A stretch of DNA of 64,000 nt. Origin: Bryobacterales bacterium KBS 96. Its GTDB lineage: Bacteria > Acidobacteriota > Terriglobia > Bryobacterales > Bryobacteraceae. Below are positions 1 to 8,969 of the stretch, in pieces (the stretch's first letter is position 1; the number at the start of each line of letters is the position of its first letter). Below the pieces are notes generated by a model. That model was given only the letters and a program-made list of their open reading frames with translations. It did no database searches and had not been told where the DNA came from. The position numbers and the translations under genes are program-made. The DNA is taken from the NCBI GenBank assembly GCA_000381625.1, contig KB906767.1, forward strand, positions 595,071 to 659,070, in the 5' to 3' direction.

Positions 1-2193
1 TCGTGGGGTCAGCCTGAATTTGACGCCGCCACCAAACTGGAAACCGAACTGAAAAATTCCACCGCCGTCCAAAGGAGGGGCGCTCCCGAAATTGTACGCC
101 GCGAGCAGAAGCCCCACATTACGCAACCCAAATCGAAACAGACCTCCCGACGATTTGAACGGTGCATCGGTCAGGTTGATCAGTTGCAGCACGGGGCCCG
201 CCGCGACATACGGCCGGAAACGCTTCTCGCGGGGCCGGAAATTTGCGATGAAATTGTATTGAAACTGCCGGGTCAGCAGGCCGGTCGTTTCCTCATCGTA
301 GCCGCTTTGATCGCCCTCCGGAAGCCCAACGAACGCCAGCGCCCCAAACCGGTATTTGCCGCGCTGATAGGTGAACGCAAATTCATTCGAAAAATAGCGG
401 AAGGTGTTTAAGGTTAAGGAAGTTCCGGCTGACCACCCGTTATACAAACGGTTTTGGAACGCCAATCTGACAACCGGTAGTCCCGGTTGCTGCGGCTCGA
501 GAGACAGTCTCGCCAGGTCGAGCGTGCTGCCGCCATACCGGAGGAAGCCGCCTTCCAGCCCGATCTCGAACCGTTCGGTTCCCCAATCATGCTGCTCCGG
601 TTGCGGTGGCTGAGTTGGCGGCTCGGCCTTCGCGGCGGAGTCCAGATCGCCGAATTTGCTCTGTCGCGGTCTTGGCGCTTCGCCACTATTCCAGTCGATG
701 GGAGCGGCGACACTATTGATTGCCGTCGAGCGCGGCGGCAGTTCTTTGGCAGGTTCCTTGTGCTTCAAATGGCGTACGCCGAACTTCACCCCTTCATATC
801 CCTGGTACACAAGATTTCCGCGATAAAAATCGTTCCGCACGGTCAAAATCGATTGCCGCACACCGCGATTGCCCGCATTGCCCGCGGCCGGTATGTCGGG
901 ACTGGCTTCCAGATCGACCGGGCCGCGAGGATGCTCACATTGGTTCAGTTGCAAGATCGCAACTCGGCCGTCCGTCACCAGCGCTTCTCCCGTTGCATTT
1001 CGCGCGTCGAGCGGAACCCACGGGCGCGGCATCAGTTCCGCGGCATCGACGCACCCGGTAAATACCAGATCGTCCACAATTTTGGCGCGCTCATTGTCGA
1101 TGAACGTGTCTATCACGTGGATGAATGTCCGGTTCCTCCTCGATAACTCGATGCCGGTGTCCTGCGTCGACGAAGCGGTCATCACCGTGTTGCCGTTCCA
1201 GGTTTCGGACCGGAGCCAGATTCGCGCATGATGCCGTTTGGAAAAGGTGTTGAGAGTCTTGGATATCGTCAAATCGGGGCGCTGCTCATCCAGCAAAAGC
1301 GTAGACATCGGCGCGGCTTGATATCCCTGATTTTCGGCAATGGAGCGCATCGTCATAAAGCCGCTAATCGTATTCAGGTGGTCGGCTTGCACCCATCCAG
1401 CCGCTCGGAACGCACGCTTCAGGGCATCCGGATTTCCTAGAAAGATTAAATTGGTCAAATCCGATGGCTTATACGACACCTGAGTCATAGTCCGGTACGG
1501 CAGGGTTCTCACCAAACTTGCTAACTCGCGCCCCGCTTCCGGGTTCGATGTGACCGGAGGCATCGGCGGCGTAGACACTTCGGGCGCGGCAATCGGCGCG
1601 AGCAGTTTCAACTCCAGTTCCGTTCCCGCCGGCAGCCATATCTCGGGTTCGGCGAACCGGAGCATACGCGCCGCCGCGACATTCACGTACAAGTACGCGA
1701 TAGGATCGAACAGCGCGAATCCCGCAATGAGGTTGTTCGCGCGATAGCCCAAAGTTCCTGTCGAACGAATTCCCCGAATCCGGCCCTCTGCATCGACGGA
1801 TTCCCGCGCATTTTCAACCTCGGCCACATGCGTTTTCACTGGAATTTCATCGTCATTTGGCAGCACCAGGAGGTTGAAGTTAACGTCAAGTCGTGCCGTT
1901 TCGTGAATGAGCCCCAATCCCACGCGCCGGACGTCTTCGACGACCCCCGTGACCTGCGTTCCCATCGGAATCAGCGTTTGCTCACCTTGCCTTACCGGCG
2001 CGATCACGACCGCGTCCACTTTCGTGCCCTCTTTGGTGGAATATGAAGCAACCGAGTGTGTCAGGCGGATTTCGATTACACTTCCTGCCGGAATCTCCCC
2101 CGGACCGGCGTATAGGCCATAACAGCCCAGGCCGAAACATGCCGCCACGCGGCTGAGCAGAAATAGAATGCTCCAAGAATAAGCACGACTCAT
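1..2193 (-). CDS. LssY_C-domain envelope protein with C-terminal beta-barrel-like region (partial, C-terminus beyond window)
   Basis: An open frame of 731 codons runs from an ATG at 2193 to the window edge with no stop, so the C-terminus is missing. It opens with a hydrophobic leader (about residues 6-22). A central region reads as an LssY C-terminal (LssY_C) domain: the 'LTNLIFLGNPDALKRAFRAA' segment followed by GW fits the family's 'NLvllGs...l..AF..AGW' pattern. After a Pro-rich linker (PPTQPPQPEQ) there is a stretch of alternating aromatic/hydrophobic strands (GLEGGFLRYGG, RFRPYVAAGPV) like an outer-membrane barrel. LssY_C proteins are mostly uncharacterised envelope proteins, so no reaction is assigned. 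The start is supported by the leader only; no good Shine-Dalgarno is visible. Opposite-strand ORFs here are shadows. Confidence 0.75.
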   Translation of the reverse strand, partial: MSRAYSWSILFLLSRVAACFGLGCYGLYAGPGEIPAGSVIEIRLTHSVASYSTKEGTKVDAVVIAPVRQGEQTLIPMGTQVTGVVEDVRRVGLGLIHETARLDVNFNLLVLPNDDEIPVKTHVAEVENARESVDAEGRIRGIRSTGTLGYRANNLIAGFALFDPIAYLYVNVAAARMLRFAEPEIWLPAGTELELKLLAPIAAPEVSTPPMPPVTSNPEAGRELASLVRTLPYRTMTQVSYKPSDLTNLIFLGNPDALKRAFRAAGWVQADHLNTISGFMTMRSIAENQGYQAAPMSTLLLDEQRPDLTISKTLNTFSKRHHARIWLRSETWNGNTVMTASSTQDTGIELSRRNRTFIHVIDTFIDNERAKIVDDLVFTGCVDAAELMPRPWVPLDARNATGEALVTDGRVAILQLNQCEHPRGPVDLEASPDIPAAGNAGNRGVRQSILTVRNDFYRGNLVYQGYEGVKFGVRHLKHKEPAKELPPRSTAINSVAAPIDWNSGEAPRPRQSKFGDLDSAAKAEPPTQPPQPEQHDWGTERFEIGLEGGFLRYGGSTLDLARLSLEPQQPGLPVVRLAFQNRLYNGWSAGTSLTLNTFRYFSNEFAFTYQRGKYRFGALAFVGLPEGDQSGYDEETTGLLTRQFQYNFIANFRPREKRFRPYVAAGPVLQLINLTDAPFKSSGGLFRFGLRNVGLLLAAYNFGSAPPLDGGGIFQFGFQFGGGVKFRLTPR

Positions 2194-2326
2194 TTCAGGG
2201 GTTCACTATTTTTAACGAGAGAGACGACACGGCGGCAGAGACTGTCATATCACAGCGAGCGCTTGAAGCAATGGGAGATGCCACCGGCTGAAGGGAAGCC
2301 GTTGCAGCGATGGTCTTCAGAAATCC

Positions 2327-3013
2327 CTATTTGACGGATGGGAGCCGCTCTAGTTTCCGGTAGCGCGTATCCAAGTATTTGCCGGCGCTATCGAACTCAA
2401 ATTGGAACCAGACGGTAGCCAGCCGCGCGCAGGCATGGCAGCCATTTAGCAGCATATAGCTCACGAGGAAGCTTCTGCCTGCCGCCGTTGTGGGAGCCAA
2501 TTTTACTGTGTTCACGTCGCCGCGATCGCCCGGCCAGAGCATCGCCTTCGGCGATTCGGCCAGCAAGGATGCGTACATAGGGTCCTTCTTCATCTCGTCT
2601 TGGGGAAGTTTTTGCAGATCGTCAACATCGATCAACTGCGGATTTCCGTTCACAAGCAAGCAGCCATCGTTTTCATTGGCACGGAAGGGGAAGCCGACAA
2701 ATGCGATATCGGGTCCGCCCGCTGGAATGAATTTCAGCAAATAGGCATCATTCTTCAGTAAATGAGTAAAGGCCACCGCTTCCTGAGTAGCTCCCGCTCT
2801 CTTCATGCCGTTTGCAAAGCATGTGCCCAATTCCGGAAAACTGAGTTGCATGCAGCCCTGGCGAACTTCGCTGACAATCGCCGGCCCCGGGTTCCACACC
2901 GCTTCCGGTCCAATTGGCGAATGCATTTGGGCGGTTTGGGCTGCCGCCGGCTGGAGCGGTAAGATCCCGCCCAGCAGCAATAGCAGCGCGAGCAGCGAAT
3001 GTGGACTTTCCAT
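2327..3013 (-). CDS. Secreted/periplasmic protein of unknown function with CxxC motif
   Basis: A 228-residue protein. It begins with a clear Sec signal peptide: a short polar start, then a Leu-rich core (LLALLLLLGGILPL) and an Ala-rich cleavage region ending AAAQ near residue 26. The mature part has a paired-cysteine segment near its N-terminus (CMQLSFPELGTC) and a CxxC motif near residue 191 (NGCHACAR), so disulphide formation or thiol chemistry in the periplasm is possible. I do not recognise the family. It lies downstream of the BON-domain gene on the same strand with about 29 nt between them, so the two may be co-transcribed. Length and codon use look normal for the region. Confidence 0.7.
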   Translation of the reverse strand: MESPHSLLALLLLLGGILPLQPAAAQTAQMHSPIGPEAVWNPGPAIVSEVRQGCMQLSFPELGTCFANGMKRAGATQEAVAFTHLLKNDAYLLKFIPAGGPDIAFVGFPFRANENDGCLLVNGNPQLIDVDDLQKLPQDEMKKDPMYASLLAESPKAMLWPGDRGDVNTVKLAPTTAAGRSFLVSYMLLNGCHACARLATVWFQFEFDSAGKYLDTRYRKLERLPSVK

Positions 3014-3042
3014 CGTTCCGATCGTCTCGATTCTCTGGTCAG

Positions 3043-3693
3043 CTATTCGTTCTTGGCGGCATTTGCGATGTACAGATCGTTATCGACTCTGAAAACGCCT
3101 GGAGTGGAATTTGCCTGCATCTCGGCAATGGCCGAGTCGCCGGAATTATCCACAACTCCCTTTAGCGTGACATTTCCATTCTTCACGATAATGTGGATCG
3201 CATGATAGCCAGTCGGAGGATCGTTTGTAATCCCCGTCGTGCGGCGCGTCAGGCTGCGCCATCTCGCCGCGCCTCCCCTGTTCGAGGTATAGCGCTGCAA
3301 CGCCGTATTGCCATAAATTCTGGCGTAGACGCCCGCCCGAATCCGGTCGTCGTTAGGAGACAGCGGCAACACTTCGATTTCGTTATCCACAGTTTCCACG
3401 CCTTCGATCTTTTTCACGACATTACCGGCGGTCGACTTCAGTGTCGGACGGGAAGCTTGCCCGCTAAGGATGACCGTACGTCCCTTGATGCCGAAATGAA
3501 TATCGTCAAAAACGCCATACATTGGCAGCGTGCCGATCTGCTTTTGCACTTCTTTGGCGATTCGTAAGACCTCATCCTGCGATAAACCGCCGTTGGCGGC
3601 TTTCTTCTCTGATGTTTGAGCGCATAAAAGCACGCTACAACTAATTACGCCCAGAAACTGTATTGCCAAAGATCGCATATTCAAACGCACCAT
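3043..3693 (-). CDS. BON-domain periplasmic protein (OsmY-like)
   Basis: BON domains are small alpha/beta modules thought to bind phospholipid or other envelope ligands; OsmY of E. coli is the known example. The ATG at 3693 is chosen because an AAAGGAG Shine-Dalgarno lies 7 nt upstream and the following residues form a signal peptide ending CSVLLCAQ. A longer frame opens at 3765 but has no such support. The 216-residue product has one clear BON domain at about residues 35-100 (IKGRTVILSGQASRPTLKS, then VDNEIEV) and a second, looser one at about 105-210 (VKNGNVTLKGVVDN, then VDNDLYI) with a basic Arg-rich insertion. A role in envelope stability is inferred. Confidence 0.85.
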   Translation of the reverse strand: MVRLNMRSLAIQFLGVISCSVLLCAQTSEKKAANGGLSQDEVLRIAKEVQKQIGTLPMYGVFDDIHFGIKGRTVILSGQASRPTLKSTAGNVVKKIEGVETVDNEIEVLPLSPNDDRIRAGVYARIYGNTALQRYTSNRGGAARWRSLTRRTTGITNDPPTGYHAIHIIVKNGNVTLKGVVDNSGDSAIAEMQANSTPGVFRVDNDLYIANAAKNE

Positions 3694-4042
3694 TATCTTC
3701 TCCTTTAGCACGAATGCCATCCGGTGGAATCGTGGACCGGCGACTCGGACGATTTGGTTAGTCAAAGAATATCGGTATTATGCGTTGCGCGCTAGTAGCG
3801 GTAGTTTGCCCTCCCCATAGCAAGAAAAAATCCGTTGGGAACGCCACTCAGCGGGCGGCCCACGAGACTTCCCTAGCGGCGGGCCGAATGAGCCATAGAT
3901 TACACTTGTCTTCAAGCGTTCAATTTTTCGAATCGATATTTCACAAGATCGCGATTACACTGAACTTAGGCCCAAATTTGCTCGTATTTAACTGTCATTG
4001 GGACAACATTCAAACTAATTCCGCCGTTGGGGTTGAGGACTA
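3694..4042. other. Intergenic region between BON gene and Oar-type receptor
   Basis: The 349 bp separate two divergently transcribed genes and should hold both promoters. The half next to the receptor (about 3890-4020) is AT-rich relative to the surroundings. I see a GC-rich inverted stretch near 3855-3885 (GCGGGCGGCC, then GGCGGGCC) but no tRNA, recognisable riboswitch or coding pattern. A GAGGA Shine-Dalgarno sits about 5 nt before the receptor ATG. Confidence 0.4.
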
Positions 4043-7000
4043 ATGAATTTCAAACGTGTTATGAGGACAGCTGCGGCTTTCGTTCTCGGCACAATTTTTT
4101 GCGTCGCTTTAAATGCGCAGACAGGTACAATTTCCGGCACGATTCTGGACCCGTCGGGATCCGGCGTGCCGGAAGCGAGCGTAACGATAAAGAACCTGGG
4201 GACCGCCGCCGTCCGCACCGCAGCGACCGACGTGTCGGGCGCTTATGCAATTCCGAATGTGCTCGTGGGTCATTATGACATTACTATTGAAAAGCAGGGA
4301 TTTACAAGCCTCCGATTCCCGAATGTCGAGTTGACTGTCGCGCAGAACCTGACGGTGAACGGCAGCATGGCGTTGGGAGCGGTGTCAGAGCAGGTCGAAG
4401 TGGCCGGATCGTCGGTTCCGACCATCGACCTCGAAAGCGCACAGATCAGCAATATTGTCGATCAGAAGCGTATCCTTAATTTGCCGTTACTCACACGCGA
4501 CCCGTATTCGCTCGTTTTGCTGTCGCCAGGAACTCAGCAGACCACCAGCAGTTTGGGCGGTTTTTCGGTGAACGGCCAGCGTGAACGCAACAATAACTTC
4601 CTTTTGGACGGAGTGGACAACAACGATGCTTCCGTGCCGGGCATCCCGGGAGGAGTTGCAGGCATCAATCCGGATTCAACGCAGGAATTTCGGGTGATTA
4701 CCAATAATTTCCTACCCGAATACGGCCGCAATACCGGCGCCATTGTGGATATTGTTACTCGAAGCGGAACGAACGCATTTCATGGCTCAGGCTACGAATT
4801 CAATCGGGTGAATGCCATGGCCGCACGCGACTACTTTAATCCGTCGCCGGACCAGCAGGATCCCTTCGTGCGCAATGACTTCGGATTTTCGCTTGGTGGA
4901 CCGGTTAAAAAGAACCAGACATTCTTTTTTGTGGATTCGGAGTGGCAGCGCTACCGCACGACGCTCACCGAATCAACGGTTGTTCCGACAGCCGCCTTCA
5001 AAACCGGTATTTTTGACTACAACGGCCAGTCAATCAATCTCGCCGATCCTGGTTCGCCGAACAATGTTCAAGGTTTGACTCTGGACCCGGCTATGCAGAA
5101 GGTCCTATCGGCGTATCCGAACCCGAATGGACCGGCAGTTGACGACCTTCGGGCGCTTTACTATTTTCCGAGCGCATCTCGCCAGAACACAAACGGCACG
5201 ACATTCCGTTTGGATCACCGCTTCAACGACAAATACAGCCTATTCGGGCGGTATGTTTACAATGGCTTTAGCGATCCGGACCCATTCCACGACGAGGCGC
5301 TGCCGGGCATCGGCGCGACGGCCTCGTACGACCAAAGCCACAGCATTGCGCTCAATTTCATCGCCGCGTTCCGACCGAATCTGATCAATGAATTCCGTGC
5401 CGGGTTAAACCGGGCAGACGCCACATTTGCTTGCGCCCACAGCCAGGTTGACCAGTACAGCACTCCGGACCCATTCGGATTCGGCACTGATTACTCCTTC
5501 AATACGTCGACCGGGGTTCCGACAATCGCCAACTTCGGATGTTCGGGACTAGGTGACAGCAATTCGCAATTCCGCCGCGCCGGAACATGGCACTATGTGG
5601 ACAATTTGTCGTGGGTTCACGGCCAGCACAATATTAAAGTAGGTGGCGAATTCCGGTATGTGTTCGAGAACGGATACGATGCGTTTGGCTCCCGCCCAAC
5701 TGTCGATTTTACGCCGTATGGGAACTTCGGCGTGCCGGTTGTTACGTGTGCAAACGGCTGTGATGACGACGAGATCTTGCAGACGATGGCGGCAGGCCTG
5801 CTGGGCTTCGTAGGCATCCAGGGGCAGAGCCAGTTTTTCGATACGCAAGGTCAACGCACTCCAACAAATTTCAGCCGCTACGTGCAGCACGAGTATGGAG
5901 CGTTTTTCCAGGACCAGTGGAAGCTTCGCCCAAATTTGACCTTGCAATTAGGGTTGCGGTATCAGTTCGATGGAGTTCCATTCGAGAGAGATGGACAAAT
6001 CTCTAACCTTTTCGCAAATCCTGCCGGTCCCGCGCCCCTTACATTTTCGGCTGTCGGCCCCGGCACGGGTCAGGAATTGTATTACAACGATCCATTCAAT
6101 TTCGAGCCGCGCTTCGGCCTGGCATGGGATCCGTTCAACAGCGGCAAGACCTCCATCCGCGTCGGCTACGGAATGTTCCACGACCGTATCTTCGGGAACC
6201 TTTTCACGAATCTGAAAACGAACCCTCCATTTGTTGGCTCGTTCCAAAACTATCTGCCGCCGGAAACCGTAAATACTCTCCCGCCGCCGGCAACGCTGCC
6301 CGCGCCGTCGGCAACTGTGGTGGATGGCGATTACAACGCCTCCACCAGCATCCTCGATCAATACCTGAAAACTCCGTACGTCCAGTCCTGGAATATCGGA
6401 ATCCAGCGGCAGTTGGGCAACAGCATGACTGTCGAAGTGAATTACGTCGGGTCCGGTTCGCACCGGCTCATACGATCCGTGGACGGCAACCCGCCGCAGC
6501 CCTCGCTGGTAAATTATTACCTTTCACAAGGCTATTCGCCGAGCGATCTCTCGGGCGGACTCTTGCGATACGGGCCGTTAGCCGGCTTGCCTCAGGTTAC
6601 GGGCAACCTGGCCTTGCTTGAACCGGTCGTTATGAAATCCATCGGCAATGCAACATATAACGGCCTACAGACCGTCTTCACGAAGCAAATGAGTAACGGC
6701 ATCCAGTTCCAAGCGGCGTATACGTGGTCTCATACCATCGACGACGCGCCCGACCCGCTTGCCGCCACGTTTGCGAACCGCAACATCGCGCGAAACTCGT
6801 TCGATCTGCACGAAGAACGCGGCAGTTCAGATTACGATCTGAGGCACCGCCTGGTGCTCAACTACATGCTTGAATTGCCGTTTGGACCCGGCCATGCCCG
6901 CCTGAATCACGGCCTCGCCGGCCGCGTGCTCGGTGGATGGGAACTCAATGGCATCTCCACCTTCCAGAGCGGCCGCCCTTTCGACATATTTAGTTCCCGC

Positions 7001-7408
7001 GACGCTGAGCACACCGCGCTCAGCAGCCGTCCGGACCTGGTCGGCGATCCCTCCATCCCGGCGGGTTCACCGAAAACGCAGACAGGTCCTCCGGCCTCGG
7101 CGTTTGCGCCCGCTCCGTACGGAAGCCCGGGGTCCGTTGGGCGAAACACCTTTACCGGACCGACCTACTACAACACCGATGTAGACCTGGTGAAGCGCTT
7201 TGCGATAACCGAGCGCATCAATCTACAGTTCCGCGCGGAGGTTTACAACATCTTTAACCAGATACAATTTGAGCAGCCCGGAACAAGCAGTTCCGGCAAT
7301 ACAATCGAAAGCGCCGGGACATTTGGCCAGTCGCTGTCGGAGCTCACTCGGGCGGATGGAACCACCGCCGCTCGGCAAATCCAGCTTGCGTTAAAACTCG
7401 TGTTTTAG
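4043..7408 (+). CDS. TonB-dependent receptor, Oar-like (carboxypeptidase-regulatory N-terminal domain)
   Basis: An outer-membrane transporter of 1,121 residues. It has a signal peptide (AAAFVLGTIFCVALNAQ), then a carboxypeptidase-regulatory-like beta-sandwich at about residues 27-110 (TGTISGTILDPSGSGVPEAS). A plug region follows at about 125-250, with the typical VNGQRERNNNFLLDGVDNND stretch. The rest is a long barrel that ends in the family signature QIQLALKLVF with a terminal aromatic. Oar-like receptors are strongly expanded in Acidobacteriota and are thought to take up large or complex substrates using the TonB/ExbBD proton-motive machinery; no substrate can be read here. A second paralogue lies at 18036-21260. 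No SusD-like partner is adjacent. Confidence 0.93.
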   Translation: MNFKRVMRTAAAFVLGTIFCVALNAQTGTISGTILDPSGSGVPEASVTIKNLGTAAVRTAATDVSGAYAIPNVLVGHYDITIEKQGFTSLRFPNVELTVAQNLTVNGSMALGAVSEQVEVAGSSVPTIDLESAQISNIVDQKRILNLPLLTRDPYSLVLLSPGTQQTTSSLGGFSVNGQRERNNNFLLDGVDNNDASVPGIPGGVAGINPDSTQEFRVITNNFLPEYGRNTGAIVDIVTRSGTNAFHGSGYEFNRVNAMAARDYFNPSPDQQDPFVRNDFGFSLGGPVKKNQTFFFVDSEWQRYRTTLTESTVVPTAAFKTGIFDYNGQSINLADPGSPNNVQGLTLDPAMQKVLSAYPNPNGPAVDDLRALYYFPSASRQNTNGTTFRLDHRFNDKYSLFGRYVYNGFSDPDPFHDEALPGIGATASYDQSHSIALNFIAAFRPNLINEFRAGLNRADATFACAHSQVDQYSTPDPFGFGTDYSFNTSTGVPTIANFGCSGLGDSNSQFRRAGTWHYVDNLSWVHGQHNIKVGGEFRYVFENGYDAFGSRPTVDFTPYGNFGVPVVTCANGCDDDEILQTMAAGLLGFVGIQGQSQFFDTQGQRTPTNFSRYVQHEYGAFFQDQWKLRPNLTLQLGLRYQFDGVPFERDGQISNLFANPAGPAPLTFSAVGPGTGQELYYNDPFNFEPRFGLAWDPFNSGKTSIRVGYGMFHDRIFGNLFTNLKTNPPFVGSFQNYLPPETVNTLPPPATLPAPSATVVDGDYNASTSILDQYLKTPYVQSWNIGIQRQLGNSMTVEVNYVGSGSHRLIRSVDGNPPQPSLVNYYLSQGYSPSDLSGGLLRYGPLAGLPQVTGNLALLEPVVMKSIGNATYNGLQTVFTKQMSNGIQFQAAYTWSHTIDDAPDPLAATFANRNIARNSFDLHEERGSSDYDLRHRLVLNYMLELPFGPGHARLNHGLAGRVLGGWELNGISTFQSGRPFDIFSSRDAEHTALSSRPDLVGDPSIPAGSPKTQTGPPASAFAPAPYGSPGSVGRNTFTGPTYYNTDVDLVKRFAITERINLQFRAEVYNIFNQIQFEQPGTSSSGNTIESAGTFGQSLSELTRADGTTAARQIQLALKLVF

Positions 7409-7421
7409 AGTTAACTTGACA

Positions 7422-7535
7422 CTGAGCCGCCTTGCGCCAGCAAGCGTGTTCGGACAATCGAACAACCCGCGCACGAGCGGCGGCTCCGTTTCCAGATTGC
7501 CTTCACTCGGAGCCGCCTTGCGTTATCGAGCACGT
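7422..7535 (+). repeat. Dispersed intergenic repeat, family A (one partial and one full unit)
   Basis: GAGCCGCCTTGCG appears at about 7424 and again at about 7510, the second inside a full unit beginning at about 7469 (CGCGCACGAGCGGCGGCTCC...). The unit pairs GGCGGCTCCG with CGGAGCCGCC as an imperfect hairpin. The same unit recurs near 29406, 32475 and 37015. It sits between the convergent ends of the Oar receptor and the efflux channel gene and may double as a transcription end signal. Confidence 0.75.
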
Positions 7536-7554
7536 TGTATTCGTCGCTCTAAAT

Positions 7555-8952
7555 TCACTCCACACCGCCGGCGGCCCCCGGAAGGTTCAGGTTCGTCGAT
7601 GAACTCCCAGTGAGTGGCGGCATCTCCAACCCGCCCGAAAGCGTGAAGTTCTGTAGCGCGATAACTCTACTCCATAGATCTTTCAGCACGTTGACATAGG
7701 CAACCTGGAGTTGAAACAGCGTGCGTTGCGAAACGATTACCTGCGGATACGCCGACGCCATATTTCTGTATTTTTCAAGGTAAAGCCGGTAAGCGCGCGT
7801 AGCGCGTGGAATCATCTCGTCCTTATAGCGTTGCGCTTCCATTCGATCGGTCAAATACATCTGAATCAAAGACTGCGCCGATTTATTCACCGATAACCGA
7901 ACTCTGCTCACTTCCGCTTCGGCCTGCTCCACTCCGGCACGGGCCGCCGCCACATTGCCCTGGTTCCGATTGAAGATTGGAATGCTGACGCCGGCGGAGG
8001 CAAACGCCTGCACGCCCACGGATCGCGGCCCCGCTTCATGAATCGGCTCATAATTCTGCTCGACCCCAGCTCGAATCTGGAGGTCGGGAATCGGTTCTCG
8101 CCGCGCGCTCTTCAATTCAGCCTGAGCGCTTGCAATTCCCTGCTCCGCGCGTTTTACGGACGGAGCTTCGCGAAGAAGTGACTCCCGGATGGCGTTCGCA
8201 TCAATTTGCGGTGGATTGGTGAGATCTCCGGTAAGCGGCGAAACTGTCAGGTCGGGCTTTCCCACCAAAGCCGCAAGACCCTGAAATTCCTGCATGAATT
8301 TCCGCTGCGCCGCAACGTAATCCACGCCGGCCTGCTCGGCTTCTACTTCCGCCTGAAGAATGTCCGGCGCGTCCGCCTGGCCGACATTACCTAATTGGCG
8401 CGCGGTATGCACGGCATCGCTGGCGATCGACAGCAGATTCTTTCTTAGCTTCACGATTTCCTGTGCAGCCAACGCGGCATAAAATGCTTCGCCGACATCT
8501 GCGGCGAGTCGGGATTTTTGCTCGGCTACGCCGATTTCGGCTTCCTTCCGCTGCTGCTCGAATACCTGCCGCCGGAGCCCAAGCTTTCCGCCAAGTACGA
8601 ACGTTTGTTGGACAAAAGCGCCTTGCTCGCCGCCCCCATAGGCCCCGCCTCGTATCTGCTCGCCCTGATAGCCGATGGACGGGTTTGGCGGCAGACCCGC
8701 TTGCCGCGCCTGCCCGGCGGATCGTTGCACCATTGCTTCGGCCTGCCGCAGCGTCGGATTGTTCGCGGCAGCAGCCTGCTCAAAGTCGGCGAGCTTCATA
8801 GCGGGCCGGGACATCACATCCTTCAGCAAATCCAGCGCGAGTTCATTAGGAATTGCGCCTTCATGGGCGTGCTGCTCCTGTGAATGGCCCGGTCGCGGCG
8901 CAATCGCCAGCACCATCCAAATAATGAGCGCGCTTTGTATTGTTTTCTTCAT
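7555..8952 (-). CDS. Outer-membrane efflux channel, TolC/CzcC (OEP) family
   Basis: A 465-residue protein with a signal peptide (IIWMVLAIAPRPGHSQ) and two consecutive outer-membrane-efflux-protein repeats. Repeat one starts at about residue 55 (FEQAAAANNPTLRQAEAMVQ) and has long coiled-coil helices. Repeat two contains the FASAGVSIPIFNRNQGNVAA segment typical of CusC/CzcC-type metal efflux channels. It starts 17 nt after the multicopper oxidase stop, so the two are almost certainly one operon, pointing to copper or another transition metal. No periplasmic adaptor (CusB) or RND pump (CusA) lies in the window, so the channel must pair with components elsewhere or act with an uncommon partner. 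Confidence 0.88.
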   Translation of the reverse strand: MKKTIQSALIIWMVLAIAPRPGHSQEQHAHEGAIPNELALDLLKDVMSRPAMKLADFEQAAAANNPTLRQAEAMVQRSAGQARQAGLPPNPSIGYQGEQIRGGAYGGGEQGAFVQQTFVLGGKLGLRRQVFEQQRKEAEIGVAEQKSRLAADVGEAFYAALAAQEIVKLRKNLLSIASDAVHTARQLGNVGQADAPDILQAEVEAEQAGVDYVAAQRKFMQEFQGLAALVGKPDLTVSPLTGDLTNPPQIDANAIRESLLREAPSVKRAEQGIASAQAELKSARREPIPDLQIRAGVEQNYEPIHEAGPRSVGVQAFASAGVSIPIFNRNQGNVAAARAGVEQAEAEVSRVRLSVNKSAQSLIQMYLTDRMEAQRYKDEMIPRATRAYRLYLEKYRNMASAYPQVIVSQRTLFQLQVAYVNVLKDLWSRVIALQNFTLSGGLEMPPLTGSSSTNLNLPGAAGGVE

Positions 8953-8969
8953 TTGCGTTATACCTCGCG

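Noticed and set aside
487..1146. Long plus-strand frame of 219 codons and neighbours up to 2122
   Set aside because: It lies wholly opposite a continuous 731-codon minus-strand frame with a leader and LssY_C pattern; its translation is Arg-rich without motifs, so it is a shadow.
7409..7554. CRISPR-like appearance of repeated GAGCCGCCTTGCG
   Set aside because: There are only two copies at this site, with no regular spacers; related copies are scattered over the window, fitting a dispersed repeat and not an array.
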